Notes: generated by a model from the letters alone, not told the origin. 64,000 nucleotides of DNA from Branchiostoma belcheri (GCF_001625305.1 NW_017804087.1:412559-476558); one strand, 5' to 3'; counted from the stretch's first letter, positions 1-13,063 are shown. Numbers and translations are program-made.

Positions 1-50
1 AAAACAAAACCTCCATACATAAAGAGAAACCTCCATACATAAAGAGAAGT
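1..50. repeat. Short direct repeat, two copies
   Basis: The unit cctccatacataaagagaa occurs twice in tandem at the window start, in what should be an intron of the SLC15 gene. No exon is seen in 1-197. Confidence 0.7.
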
Positions 51-197
51 AATGATGAAGAAGTTGAGATCTAGAGTGTCTAGCTTTTATTACCTAGTTT
101 GGTTCCTGTCACATTTTGTTTGTATCTGATTCTGATACATTGTATGTACATTAATTTTGTGACTGTATATAGAAGTGATCTTCCTGACTTGTTGTAG

Positions 198-3100
198 CCA
201 CGTCTGGTCCGTGACATCAAACTGGTCCTCCATGTGATGATCATGTTCCTGCCTCTGCCCATCTACTGGACACTTTTCAGTCAACAGGTACAGGAGAGAC
301 ACCTACTGTCAAGTTGTAGAACTAGACTTGCACTCTACAATGTTGTAAATGCTCATGATGACATTGTTACTTAATGCTGCTATCTCAATCAAAGTAATGT
401 CTGTAATACCATAAAAGACAGTAGATATTGTAAATAATCTTGAAACAAAACAACATCATTGCATGTTATATACCATTGCTACATGTATATGTGATGTTCT
501 GTCTTAAAGTGTATTGTTTCATCTGAAGGGTTCCAGGTGGACATTGCAGGCATACAGAATGGATGGAGACACGGTATGGAAAAAGATTTTGTGATTTATT
601 ATTTCTTGTTTATTTCAAACTTTGTTTGGCCATAAATGTACTACATTTTGTATTTCCTGGAAGTAAAGTACAGGTAGCTGGAACATCTTCTATAAAAAGA
701 GAATATACAGTCTCATTTCCACCTGAGTTTACTGTAAAAATATATGTTATAACTTTCTTTTTCACTGCAGGGAGCATTAGGAACAATCAAGCCAGACCAA
801 ATACAGGTTTGTCACCAAGCTTAACTCTTTAAATAAGCTGATCACCTAGCCCTGCAGTTTTGACAGCAGAAGGGGTTTTATGTCCATAATCTCAATGCCT
901 TGGTCTTTATTTACTGTGTTTCATGATTGATTGGCAGTTACACTAACACCCTCTATTGTCCCCAGTCTCTGAATCCACTGTTGATCATCGTCCTCATCCC
1001 CATCTTCCAAGGCGCCATCTATCCTCTCCTGGAGAAGTGCAGGATTCTGAGAAGGTGGGCCTATTTCAGAAAATCTGTTGCTATCACGTTCTTGGAAAGT
1101 ACCAACATTTGTGATTCTCAAATTTACTACTTAATGATTCTTCAATATAAGTCAATGATTATTTTGATATTTCTTATAGATATGTGTATAGACAAAAAAT
1201 GATGTAAACTGTATCTTTGTTCATTGTACCCTAACTCTTCCCTCATGACCTCATGGCCGACTAGAATTTTGCAATGAAATTGACCAAACAAAGGTTCAAA
1301 GAAACATAATAACAGACAAAGTTTGATAGTAAGACTGGTTATGGCCTTTGTCATTGAATTTCTATGTCTTAGACTAGTTTTGATGGTTGTTGATGTTTGT
1401 ATAACATTGTGTGATGAACTTCAGCCCACTACAGAGAATGTGTACAGGGATGGCCCTCTCATCTGTAGCCTACATCATCACTGGTCTTATTCAGCTGAAA
1501 ATACAGGTAACAATGATGCCAAGGAACATGAAAGACATACAGTCAAACCTGATATACAGTCAAATGACCACCTCTACATAAGGACCACCTGGCCAATGTC
1601 TATATACTAGAAGCATTAGGCCCTTACGATATTATAACATTATAGATTTTCAACGTTAAGACGAATTAACTATCTGTATATATTATACCCATTGTACATT
1701 TTGGTGGCTGATTTTTGGCTGGTTTCACACGTACAATTATATTACAATGATCTATGGCTGTTAGAATACAAAATATAATGTCTCTGTTGTTTGTTGACAG
1801 AGTTATTTACCAGTCCTGCCTGCTGACAGTATGGCAGAGCTGCGGGTAGTGAACATGGCACCTGACTGTTCTCTAGCCCCCGTCTTTGCGCCTCCGATTG
1901 ATGATTTTACCACTAAGTTCAAGAGCCCCATTCCCTATATGGTATGTCACAATCACTTTGGACTAAAGTATACTAGTACCAGATGAAGTTCTATCAGGAG
2001 ACTTGTAAATGGATGATATTTTGGTAATGAAGTTGTTCAGGCTTCAAGTGACAAAGCAATGGGGGACACTGGTATTGCACCATGGGTATTGGTATTTCTT
2101 TTTACTGGCTTATGGACCGATCCACCGATCATTGCATTTCTTATAAACTTAAAGAGAATTAGGCCCAACACGATACCTTGTGGTACGCAGACAATTCCAT
2201 TGCTTTTGAAGGGATCTTTTCAATTAGTGCTGTGGGTAAGGGTACTGCTGCAAGAATTCTAAAAAGGTACATGGCATGACATATATTAGAGATAGTAATT
2301 AACAAATGTCATTTTGGTAGACATGTGTGAATGTTGTTCTGAAGTTGCATTGTGTTCCTGTCAGGACCAAACAGTGCTGAGAGACGTCCCAGTTGGACAA
2401 CACACCATGGGGTTCAGCTGTGTCTCTGGCCCTTCTCAAAACCTGACAGCCTACCCTGTCAATCTAGGGAGCCAAGAGATCTACTCAGTCATCGTCACAG
2501 ACAAGAATTCTCAACTCTTTGCGCCACAACCGGTATGCTCATTCAGAAAATATGTTTTAGTGAAGACTCAGAGATTGTACTCTTGGTCCAGTAAACATAT
2601 ACACTAACTGTTCTTTGTTTATGGCAATAGTAACATATTTCTTGCCTGATTATCTTTATTCACAATTCTCACAGTATACTACCCGTGGTAAGAAGCCAGA
2701 TAAGGCTGACCCTATGATGAGGTAAGCCCCACACCTTCTACTAGAATATTACCATAATTGTTGTTAGTCTATCTTTTATCATTTTTCAAAAGTTTCTCAT
2801 GCCAGCTTTAATGTTGCTCATTGTAGAATATCTGTCCACAATTATACAAGTCTTGTCACTGTGTGTTCTTGAATAGTATTTACTGGATGGTCCAATTACA
2901 GATATTGTTTCTTTATTATTTCTTTTGGATATGTAAGGATTGTTTGGGGAGGGTTGTCTGTGGGTTTTTGTGTATGTTTGTCTGGATAGACTACATGTAC
3001 ATGTACATTGTAAGTTGACAGGACATGCATATGAGTGGGTGATAGGATAAATTATGTGTAGAAAATTTAGTGTAAGTGATCTATTCTTGCATCACAATCT

Positions 3101-4694
3101 GATTATTTTCTACAGATTGATATTCCTGTCAGATCCGTCAAACCTGACTCCTGACAGAATGGTCAATGTGAAAATCCAAAGCCTGGGCGTCCCAGACCAA
3201 CGTCATATGTTCTACAACATCACAGAGAATGCTGCAACTGATTATGTGGTCAAGGAACCCGGGAAGTGAGTTGATAAAAAATAAGTAAACTTAGGTCGAG
3301 TTTGAAGTCAAAGATGTTGTTCCAACATGAGAGAAACGTTCTCACCAGTCACTCTGGTCTTCCTCAGTAGACTGACCCAGTGAGACTTGTGTCAAATGGC
3401 TTCTCTGAACTGTGACATCAACACTGAGTCAAATGTAGGTCAATTTTACATGGACAAATTTCTATACTTTATCTTTGCAGATTTCGAGTTGAAGTGCAGT
3501 ACAATGTCAATGGGAATTTGCAGACAGGAGAAGTATCAGAGACTTACATAGCAAAGAATGGAGGTGTATACACTGTAGTCGTGTTTGGGAGCACTTCTGA
3601 TCAGGTTAGTGAGACAGGACGCTGTCAACCATAAATTAGTAATTATTAGAGTCAACTTTGTAATTTGACAACTTTGTCTGCCTAGAAAGAAACACATACT
3701 ATATCAACTATATACTATATCATCATCATGACATATTTCTAACTAATACTTTTGGTTGCTATTTCCAGCTCAGTTTGAAATGGTTTGCGGATGTTGAGCC
3801 CAACCAGTTGAACATCCTGTGGCAAGTCCCACAGTATGTGGTCATCACTGTTGGGGAAGTGCTGTTCTCTATCACAGGACTGGAGTTCTCATATTCACAG
3901 GTTAGTCCTTACATAGACATTCAATCTTGTAATACTTCGAAATATTGCTTTGGGTGGGTCTGTGAGTTTGTGTGTATGCTTGTCCAGCAGAGACAGTTGC
4001 AGGGAGAGTTATATTTGGTTACTTGATTGCAGGGTGACTCAGCATGCACTGGTAAGTGGGTAGTACATGGAGGAATTCAGGAAGTGGTTAACTACACCAT
4101 GCAATCCCCCTCACAGTTGTATATCTGTCCATGTTCCAGGCACCTAAGAGTATGAAGGCAGTGATGCAGGCAGCTTGGTTACTCACCATTGCCTTTGGGA
4201 ACCTCATCACTGTGGTAGTGGCAAAGTCAAGACTCATCCAAGATCAGGTTTGTGTCACAAACAACTGTTCGTCTAAACTGTCAATGTCGTGCCTTGAAAC
4301 CATGATACCACCTTTTAAGATAAAACTTTTGTTCCAACACAAGAGATTGTTCTCATCTAGAGCTTTAGACCAGTCACTCTGGTCTTCTTCAATAGACCGA
4401 GACTGACCCAGTGAGATGTGGCTTCTCTGAAGTGTGACGTCAACATTGGGTCAAAGATATGTTCAATGTGGTGTTCCCTTGCATAACACTGTAATGTTTA
4501 CCAACCAGTTTTTACTTTGTCCATTATTTCTCCAGGCTGTAGAGTTCTTCATGTTTGCAGTCCTTATGGCTGTGATGACTGCTATATTCATCGTCATGTC
4601 TCACTTCTACAAATATAACGTTATTCCGCCGGACGAAGAAGATGGTGATGAAATGACGAAGTACCGAACAGAGAGGAACTCTGCTCGTGTTTGA
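198..4694 (+). CDS. SLC15 (PEPT1/PEPT2-type) peptide transporter, 3' part
   Basis: Proton-coupled uptake of di- and tripeptides at the plasma membrane (family knowledge). Thirteen exons join with perfect phase: 198-287, 529-573, 771-806, 966-1054, 1425-1506, 1801-1941, 2365-2532, 2675-2721, 3116-3265, 3481-3604, 3769-3900, 4140-4247, 4536-4694 (TGA). They give 456 C-terminal residues; vertebrate PEPTs are about 700, so the N-terminal exons lie upstream of the window. Hallmarks: PLPIYWTLFSQQ then GSRWTLQA in the first two exons; NPLLIIVLIPIFQGAIYPLL; a large extracellular loop (exons 6-10) with N-glycosylation sites such as NLT and NIT; then QYVVITVGEVLFSITGLEFS and APKSMKAVMQAAWLLTIAFG in the last membrane helices. 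The C-terminal tail is acidic then basic. Exons of 45 and 36 bases are very short. PEPT1 and PEPT2 orthology cannot be decided here. AATAAA occurs near 5427, about 730 bases after the stop. Confidence 0.95.
3290..3440 (+). repeat. Dispersed repeat in SLC15 intron, copy 1
   Basis: Shares long stretches with 4310-4460 in a neighbouring intron: ccagtcactctggtcttc, gactgacccagtgaga, a short stretch with tggcttctctga, then a run ending in gggtca or gagtca. The two copies are clearly related but diverged, so this is an old dispersed element rather than a recent local duplication. Confidence 0.75.
4310..4460 (+). repeat. Dispersed repeat in SLC15 intron, copy 2
   Basis: Partner of 3290-3440, same order of shared blocks. 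It lies in the last intron of the transporter gene. Confidence 0.75.
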
Positions 4695-6339
4695 GGACTT
4701 GTCTTGTGGTGTTTAAGGAAAAGGCAGGCATTCAAATCTCCTAAGTTGAAGCTTCATAAAAATATTAATGAAAAGTCAAAAGTCAAAAAATGTACTAGTG
4801 AACTTTAATTCTTTTGGAACATGCATTCTCTGGAATTCTTTGTATTGCACACGTACTAGTATATTATTATTATTATATACAATACTTACACCACACTTTT
4901 CTTACTAACCATCTTGTTTGCGATTTTGTCATCAACTTGCAAGATGCAAGATAACTCAAATTTTTATCGTGATGGACCAAAAATGTAATATTTGATTCTA
5001 GTGGTGAAGAACTGTTTCAATGAACATGGCAGCTATGTGTTGTTACTGATAACTATTTTTTTATAATTATACAATTAGTATAACTAACTACCCAACAACT
5101 TCTTTGAGTTTAGACGTGGTACACAAATGTAGGTACAAAATGTTTGGTCGGAGAGACAAGAACTGACTGTTAGATAAAGAACACAAAAAAGTAGCATTGT
5201 TATCTGTAGATTAGCGCACAATAACTGAGATAATATTAATATCACCTGCCTTCTTTCCTATAGTGATTACGTATATTTGAGAAATGAAGAATGTTGTTAT
5301 TATTGGTCCTTTTTTTCGGATCCTCCGTTTCTTTGCTTTGTACGTTTTCTACGATAAAGTTTCGTATTTTCACACCAGTATGATTCTTTCCGTTGTTGTC
5401 TTTCCTTTTGGTTTTAGATGCCAAGTCAAAATAAAGTCTTGACCATTTTCTGCACAATACCTTGCGTAAACATAAGAGATTTTGCTGCTGCAACTAGGTC
5501 TGCCATAATAGAAGTGCCGCCTTCTACTGTTATAGCCCTTTCAGTTCCAACATTATGGGTGTATCTATTACCAAGGCAATTAATCCTAAATGCAAGTTAA
5601 GATCGACAATGGCGCCCTTGCACCAGGGTTGCTAGGTAATGCTGCTATTGGCCTTTTCAATTTTTCGTCATTATCTGACGAAATTAGTCAAGTGAAAATG
5701 AGGAGTTGTTTCAAGATACAGTAATTTTGACAACGTGACCAGGAAATATCGGACATTGCTCATGATTGTGATTGGCGTGAAAGGAGCCGAGGTAAGCTTT
5801 ACTTTCTTCCTGTTAGTACACTCTACTAGTTTCATCACTTTCGAATTGTAAAGATTGTATCCATTGTTATTTCGTGCCATTTTCCTTCCTGCAGATCTCA
5901 TTTAGTTCTTTATATTTCTCCACAATACACATAGCGAATAGTTTACTGTTACACCATTTTGGTGGAAATCTTTTCACTGGGGGTCATTGACATCTATATG
6001 AAATTGTATACGCAGTACAATTTAAAACAACCCTTTCTGGGTATCAGGCACAGACAAAAGTTTGCATATGAACGGATTTGTGCAATTTTGAAGTCACGAA
6101 TCTAGAAAGGCCATGAAAAAAGTCTAGAGCAGATATTATAAGCAGAGCACGTTTCACGGTTCAGTTGAGGCAATTTGTCCTCCATAGACTAACAGTGTTA
6201 CAATAGATCAGATGCTTTGTAATAGGTATAAATGCCTATATGTAGGCCCTGAATAGAGGGTTTACTATGTAACCTTATATGTTTCTCTATTTCCTGTTTG
6301 TTGGCAAGGAAGGGTTGTATCCAGATGCGCTAATCTGAG
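4695..6339. other. 3' UTR of SLC15 gene and intergenic DNA
   Basis: AT-rich non-coding sequence. Contains a possible polyadenylation signal (AATAAA near 5427). ORFs here are short, lack family features and are not bounded by a consistent exon structure. I see no further gene. Confidence 0.6.
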
Positions 6340-9300
6340 ATGGCGTTCTCCACTGTTGGCTGCCTTATTCTGGCTTTCCTTGTCGGTGAGTTTCTTCTCG
6401 TTTTCTTGCAGAAAAAATTGCCACAGTTCTATAGAACATTGAAGTAGAGTTGTTTTTAATTCTCAAATTTGATGTATATTTGCCATTAAAACGTGTTTGA
6501 TTTTGTCGAAAATGAGAGGTTTACTTTTATTATGATCAGATGCTGTAGTTTCGGGTCCAACAGACGTATTTATCAATTCATGTAGATAAGGGTAACATTT
6601 TTATTTTCTCACAGGACGTAGCTGTGGCCTCAGCTGCTACACCTGCCAGCACCTGGAGAGTTCACCTGATTTCTACACCTGTCTACAGAACCCAACCTCC
6701 GTCAGTACGGAAACATGTACAGGAGACGAGGACACCTGCCAGGTCAGTAACTACCTAGAGGAGTACACAAAGAAATTGTCAAAATCTATCCAATGCCAGA
6801 GTAACAATTTCGTTTTGTATCTCACTCCCTGGATGTCTAACTTTCATCGACATACATAGAGGAATTGTCTACTGGTACAATCTTCTTATCTGGTCTCTAG
6901 CGGTAACAACACGGTCACTTATGTGCCTGTTTGCCTTTAATTTTTTACACGCGCAAACAATTTGTTCTACTGCTCGTGGCAGAACACGGATCATCGTAGA
7001 AAAGATCATTTTTGGCCCGTGTAAATCGGGCCGAAGGACACTGTTGAAGAAGGAGAATGCATTCGTAGCGAGTGAATGGTCACATACGTCGTACGATCAT
7101 CGAATTCTGAAATCATTTTTTTATAGTCGTGCATGTGTCCTGCAAAATCAACCGTCTTCTTACGGACAAGGCTGTCTTAAATCCTCGTCGGCCGTTGGTT
7201 CCGTCATACTTGCTTGCTTCAAAATTCTACGACGTCAAAGTCGACGACGTATGACGAATGTGACTGCGTCGTAACCAGAATAAGATCAAACTTTGGTCTT
7301 GATAAGAAAGACGCAGTAAGACGTGGCAGTGTACACGTAAGAGGTTTGAACTTGTCAATGTTTCTGACGCTTTTAGTATCAACATTTTTGCAAGACATCA
7401 CAAGAAAGTACAAAACATGGAGATCGTAGATCTTCAAAAAGAAAATCTGAAGCTGTTTTAACGATATTCAAAGTTTATGACTCTTGAATACAATTTTGAC
7501 TCTTGAATCCAACTACTCTAGCAAGACATCACAAGAAGGTCTACCAGCATATAGAGCTTCAAGAGGAAAAGAACAAAAGTAATCTGAGGCATTCTCTTAC
7601 AATTTGAAACAGACGAGTGCTTTTGAGTGTCAAAGCAAGCTTCTAGGATAATACGAGTTACTATATTTGTATACCAACGTTTTCGGATGTTTATCATGAG
7701 ATTATGGAGAGTACTTTTCCTATTCTTCACATACAATAGATTTATCAGAATCGGGTCGGCTTTTGTGGGCGCGTAACCAGAAACTCTTTTGTATATCTCT
7801 CTTGTACAATTCCTCTTTTTGACCTCAATACATATTGCCAGCTCCAATTATAAGCCGTATAGTCTACGTAATGGAAAGTCAAAGAAAGACACACTATAAA
7901 GGCATACAATTAAGTGATCCTTTGGTATAGCTATACATTGTATTGTTCAACTCTTTTAGATGCTTTGTATTCTGTATATTTAGCATTGTTGGTCTTGTGT
8001 ATTACATGCTTTTCATAAAAGATATAACCAATTTCCTTTTATAATCCTCTGTATGCAGAAGCAGCACAAGTTGTAATGTTAAGCTATTTGTGTTTGTAAT
8101 CTACATGTAACACTTCATAATAACTACATTGTCTGCTGCGCCCTTCTTGTGATCATCGTAACCACAACAGACCCTGTCACCCTGGCAACGGCCTTGTCGT
8201 GCCATAGCAACCGTATCCATGGTTACATCAATCGTCGCTCGTTGTGCAGCACTAACAGTTGATCTATTCCAAGAGACCAAATGCGGTCTTAAATTCCCAT
8301 TTTTTTCTATTACTCTTTCATTGTTCCCTATTGCTTTTCCTCACCACAAATCAGGAAGAAAATTTAGGTCGTGTGGGCTGCAATCAAATCATTTTTCATG
8401 ATTAAGCATATGGCTATTCAAAGGATTTGCCCCCAGTGCAATTATGATAGGTTGTTAAAATATAAACCTTCACTGAATGAAGCCTCTGGGACAAGCTTTG
8501 AAGATAGTGTTAGGCTCATATATAGCATTGTTCCAGGTGTTCATTATCTTAAGTTATAAGCAATAAAGTGCTTGTATCTGTAAACAGCAGACACCTGTTC
8601 TTTCGACTTGGGACTACGATATGCTTCATCTTGTGATTTTTGTAAGCACCTAGGAAGCCATGATCTTCAACTTATGACACTGGATCACCAGAACGGATCA
8701 AAGAGCCAATCACAGTACAGACCAAAGAGCCAATCACAGTGCAGATCAAAGAGCCAATCAAAAGGGCCAAACTGCCTATTTCCTGCATGCCTTCGTCCTT
8801 ATGTCTGCTGACGGGCCAAACGAGTCTGATTTTGTTCGCTAATTTGGGGTGATTTTTTCAGGCCACGTTCCTGAAATTAAGCTGGATATACTTCATCACC
8901 AGAGGATGTTCGACCATCGCGGATTGTAGCTCAGCGCTGGGAATTGGAAGTACGTATCTTTTTTATTGCTTCCAGGTACGGAAGTGTTTTTTTTTTTGGG
9001 TGGGCCTTTATGTGCGTTTGTGTGCATACTTGCCTGGACAAAATAGCTTGACAGCACGTGCTTGAATGACAGAATGACATGCGGTAAAAATAAAGTGAGA
9101 CACAGGAAATGGGATGAGCTTAAAGGTCCCAGAATCTAACTGGAAGATACCAAGAATTAGAGGTCGACATATAGGGGAATTCAGGAAGCTGAGGGAGGAT
9201 TGCATGAGCGACCGTCCAACCCTGCACAGTTTCTATTCTAGTCCTTTTTTTAAGTATATGTCTTACAATCTCATCAGGAAAACCCAATGGCCTAAGTACC

Positions 9301-10613
9301 TCCTGGAAGCTTAAGTCTGAAATCTCTGATTTCTTGTTTCGCTGTCCACAGCCGCAGCCCAGTGTTGCACATCAAATAACTGCAACAGCGAGCGTTATGA
9401 GATGCCACCAACCACAACTACTACAACCAAGAGACCTACAACTACCGTGCGGACAACCGAACCCCCAACCACCATAGTGACAACCCTGCCTCCAACTACT
9501 GATGTCACTACGGTTGTAACTACTCCACCCCCAACTACACTTGTTACTACCCCACCCCCGACTACACTTGTTACCACCCCATCCCCCACTACCCTGGAAA
9601 CGACCCTGCCTCCAACTACCGAGCCTGACACTACCCTGGGAACGACGCAAGCCCAAACTACCATGGAATCAACCGAGGTCCCATTGGATGAAACTACGCT
9701 TGACACAGAAACAACGGAGGTTCCAACCACGGAAATGACAACGGTACCCCCAACAACCGTAGCTGTTGACACTACGTTAGTGACAACTGCACGGGACGAA
9801 ACCACAACGCTGGAGGAAACGGCATCTGCTTCGCCGACCACCGTTACGTCTTCCGTCGCGCCCACACAAAAGCGTACGACAACAGAGAGGGTTAGAGATG
9901 CTACAACCACCGACGTTGCTGATGAGACAACTACAGATGAGTTAGCCACCGAAGAACTAACGACCACTGACGAAATACCGACGACCGAACTGTCCACGAT
10001 GGTGACCGACGTGTGGACAGAGGCTACCGACATCTTTACGGAAACGACCGAGATTTTCCCGCTGAACACAACGACTCCTAGCGACTTGGAGGTGGAAAAG
10101 CAGCTCGGGGGCGTGAATGTCGGAGAGGTCGTCGGGTTCACCATGCTGGCCATCGCCGTTCCCTCCATGGTAGCAGTCGCTGTCTACTACTACGTCAAGC
10201 ACAAGCAAAACGGCTCAAAGATCCACCCCGACGACATCACAGAGATAAAAGAAGACCGATCGACGCACTACAAGACAGCACCGAGCATTGGTGATCTCAA
10301 AGATGGGATAGAGGAAGTCCCGGAGGAAGTTCTCAAAGACGAGACGGAAGCAAACCTCAAGGAGGAGGAAAGTACAGACGAGAAGGTGGAGGAAACTCCT
10401 AAGGAGGAAGAAAGCAAAGATGAAATGGAGGAAGATCAGAAACAAGAGGAAGACAAAGACGAGAAGGAGGAAGATGAGGAAGAGAATGAAGACAGCGCAT
10501 CTCTTCAAGAGGAGGATTCCTCCCGCACTGCTAGTCTGAGACAGGACAGTGGGCTTGGGACGTCACCTATGTTGGCGTGGGTTAATGAACAGCCAGCCTG
10601 GAGTACGGCATGA
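6340..10613 (+). CDS. Ly6/uPAR-domain, mucin-stalked single-pass membrane protein
   Basis: Four exons: 6340-6385, 6615-6742, 8862-8949, 9352-10613 (TGA); phases match and give 507 residues. Residues 1-15 are a signal peptide starting MAFSTVGCLILAFLVG. Residues about 18-99 are a three-finger (Ly6/uPAR) domain: it opens with LSCYTC and closes with CCTSNNCN, the family's CC-x4-CN signature. Residues about 108-340 form a Thr/Pro-rich stalk with repeats such as TTPPPTTLV, expected to be heavily O-glycosylated. A membrane helix follows near 344-368, then a long Glu/Lys/Asp-rich cytoplasmic tail. Most Ly6 proteins are GPI-anchored, so a mucin stalk plus transmembrane tail is unusual. The last two exons have a tandem copy at 11407-13063 and exon 2 has a copy at 38913-39040. 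The ligand is unknown. Confidence 0.85.
7388..7560 (+). repeat. Imperfect tandem duplication in Ly6 gene intron 2
   Basis: The string gcaagacatcacaagaa occurs at about 7390 and again at about 7521, each followed by similar purine-rich sequence (gatcttcaa / gagcttcaa, then aatctga). The unit is about 130 bases. The rest of intron 2 (6743-8861) shows no coding exon that I can support. Confidence 0.6.
8698..8770 (+). repeat. Triple 24-base repeat carrying CCAAT motifs
   Basis: Three tandem units each contain aaagagccaatca. CCAAT motifs are thus spaced evenly about 100 bases before exon 3 of the Ly6 gene. Could be a simple minisatellite; a promoter role is speculative. Confidence 0.55.
8990..9340 (+). 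repeat. Dispersed repeat ending next to a splice acceptor (family R1)
   Basis: Member of a family with copies in several introns here. Shared blocks in order: tgcctggacaaa, ttgacagcac, acacaggaaatgggatga, aaaggtcccagaatc, ggaattcaggaag, gattgcatgag, ctgcacagtttctat, and a 3' end tctgaaatctctgatttctt. The 3' end stops about 10 bases before the acceptor of Ly6 exon 4 (9352). Confidence 0.75.
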
Positions 10614-10619
10614 GATGAG

Positions 10620-10662
10620 AAGGGACACCAACATATCTGTATCTGTATCTGTATCTGTATAG
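10620..10662 (+). repeat. Short hexanucleotide repeat (atctgt)n
   Basis: About five copies of atctgt directly after the Ly6 gene stop codon. The rest of 10614-11406 is the probable 3' UTR and intergenic or intronic sequence with no supported exon. Confidence 0.7.
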
Positions 10663-11406
10663 CCGGTAGAACTGAACTTCGGCGTAACACTCCAGCCTGG
10701 AGTACAGCGTGACAGCGGGAAGAGAAAAAAAACACCAACAAGAAATGCTTTTAAAAAACTGGCTGGCGACCAAGAGGGGAATAGCTGGTTGGGTGGCGTG
10801 ACGACGATGTGTGACTCAAATAATTGCTCACTTCGGTGACTTGAACTGGACTTATCCTAATAAGACTGGACTTAGATGTAATATTTGTATCATGGCCTTC
10901 AGTAACTTTCCTTAAAGCCGCATTGTCATATCAATCTCTGTGAATGAATTACGAACACGTTTTAAATTAAACGTGATATTTTCTGCAGTGTATTTGTAAC
11001 GCACTAGAGTCCTGTGGATGTTGTATCATGTATGTATATTGTATGATCACATCAAATATATCAATTTGCAGTAAATTGTTTGTATTTTTACTACTAGCAT
11101 GTGTTATCTATTGTCAATGACGTGAATACATTTTATTGATGGATTTTGACGATGTTTTTTACATATTTAAGTTACCTTGATAAGACGTAATTCAAGAGCA
11201 ATATATATAAAACGCTTTCTAGCTTTCAGTAGCTACCTAATGCATAGGCTATTGACTGTTTAACATTAAAGTTATAATGTTAACCTGCTATTTTCTTTTG
11301 TGTCTTGGAGTTGTGTATCTCGTCTTAAATGGAAATGGCATTGGAAATTGAGGGAGATTTTAACTGTTAACATAGATCAGTTTTAGAATGATTTTTTATG
11401 TTCCAG

Positions 11407-13063
11407 GCCACGCTACTGAAGCTAAGCTGGATCCATTTCATCCAGAGGGGGTGTGCCACAGATGCGGACTGTTCTTCAGGACTGGCTATTGCAAGTACGT
11501 TCATTTGGCCACTAGGTCATTTCTTAGTGTTGGACCTTGGTGTTGGACATACCCCTCTGCCATAACCCTCGCACCGCCCCCCGCCCCCAGTGATACCCCG
11601 TTATAAGGGGTGGTTCGAGGGTTAACAAAAATAAGAAGAAAGATATTTGCAGATGATGATAAGTAAAAATTGATAGTTTGTCTTAGGTTTCTCTCTAAAT
11701 TATGTCTCACGTGACGATATTATATATGTGTGTTTGAGGAGCTTACCCTTTCCAACAATGGCACTCTGCGATTACTTCCAATTGTCTATAATTGAGTGTT
11801 CTAAAAGCTTACGCTCCTCGCACTTGTGGCAAAGCATTTTGCACCTTTGGCAGACTATTTTGCGTGTGTGGTAAAGCATTTTGCACATGTGGCAGGCTAT
11901 TTTGCGTGTGTGGCAAAGCATTTTGCACTTTTGGCAGGCTATTTTGCGTGTGTGGCAAAGCATTTTGCACTTTTGGCAGGCTATTTTGCGTGTGTGGCAA
12001 AGCATTTTGCACTTTTGGCACGACATTTTGCAATCATGCAGGAGCTATGTGGATATTTCGTTTTTACCCCGCAGCGCAAGGCGATTGTTGTACAACAAAT
12101 CTGTGTAACAACACTCCTTACGAATTACCGCCAACCACCACTACAACCACCACCAAGCCAACTACTACAACCAAATCAACCACTGTTACAACGACGTCGG
12201 CTCCAACCACCCTTCCCCCAACTACCATACAAACAACTCAAATTACTACTGTAGCAACCACGGATGTAGAATCAACATATGCAGCAACCACCAATGATGA
12301 CGTAACTTCTGAACCAACCACCAATGATGACACAACGTCCGGACCAACGACCCATGCTGACGCAACTTCCGGGGCAAGTTTGGAAGGAGCTACAACTTCT
12401 CAAGGAACCACGGATAAAGAAGATAATCCCAGAACAACCGTTATTGGCGAGACGACCGTATTTGCTTACTATGCAGAAACAACTGAACAAATCTTGGAAA
12501 CGTCGACAAAAATAGAAACAAGTGTCTCATTGAGTGCGACTACTAGCATGCCTTCAACTAGTATGAAAGTCACTCCTACCACTCTTCTTACGGGTAAGGA
12601 AAACCCAACAGAATCAACCCCCGTTTTTGCTGATGGGTTTGTATCGACTGTCGTCGAGTACATTACTACTTCGGCTGACGAGGAGCCGACGACAGAGTTC
12701 CGACTGTCCACGACGGGTACCGAATCTCCCCCGACGTTTACCGACTTGGTTGCCGACTGGAAGGAGAACACCACGGATATCGTAACGACCGCAGCACCGA
12801 GCACAGTGAAAGCAGCGGACAAAAAAGTTATTGGTGAGAACATCGGGCTTGTTGTTGGGTTAACCATGATCACCCTGGCGGTTCCTTCTATAACTGCAGG
12901 TACGGTGTACTACTACGTGAAGTATCACAAGGGAAAGCTGAAAGTCTACCCTGAGAAGATTGAAGATGCAAATCAGCGCTACAAGGAAAGAGCAAACGCC
13001 AGCACACCAATACCAAAGCGGGCTTTTGACAAAGAAATGGACGCGTCGCATATCTTGCCCTAA
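11407..13063 (+). CDS. Second copy of the Ly6 gene's last two exons
   Basis: Exons 11407-11494 and 12075-13063 (TAA) repeat exons 3 and 4 of the upstream Ly6 gene. The first has exactly the same length (88 bases) and phase, encoding ATLLKLSWIHFIQRGC versus ATFLKLSWIYFITRGC; the second opens QGDCCTTNLCNN, then a Thr-rich stalk, a membrane helix (GLTMITLAVPSITAGTVYYY) and a much shorter tail. No copy of exons 1-2 was found between 10614 and 11406. Either exon 2 at 6615-6742 splices to both pairs, giving proteins with different stalks and tails, or these are the end of a paralogue whose start is elsewhere. Phase allows the first reading (exon 2 ends at phase 0 and both exon 3 copies start at phase 0). 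Confidence 0.8.
11826..12040 (+). repeat. 42-base minisatellite (two 21-base halves)
   Basis: About five units built from ggcaaagcattttgcac... and ggcaggctattttgcgtg... halves. Because the unit is a multiple of three, reading frames stay open through it on both strands and give Cys-rich repeats; these are products of the periodicity. It lies in the intron before 12075. Confidence 0.9.

Noticed and set aside
9395..10168. Long Val/Ser-rich open frame on the - strand
   Set aside because: It is the antisense of the Thr-rich mucin stalk exon; ACN codons read backwards give long open Val/Ser runs.
11772..12033. Cys/His/Lys repeats on the - strand that look like zinc knuckles
   Set aside because: Produced by the 42-base minisatellite, whose period keeps all frames open; no gene context.
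11826..12040. Regular repeat array resembling a CRISPR
   Set aside because: Units are contiguous 21/42-base repeats without unique spacers, and the DNA is from an animal genome.
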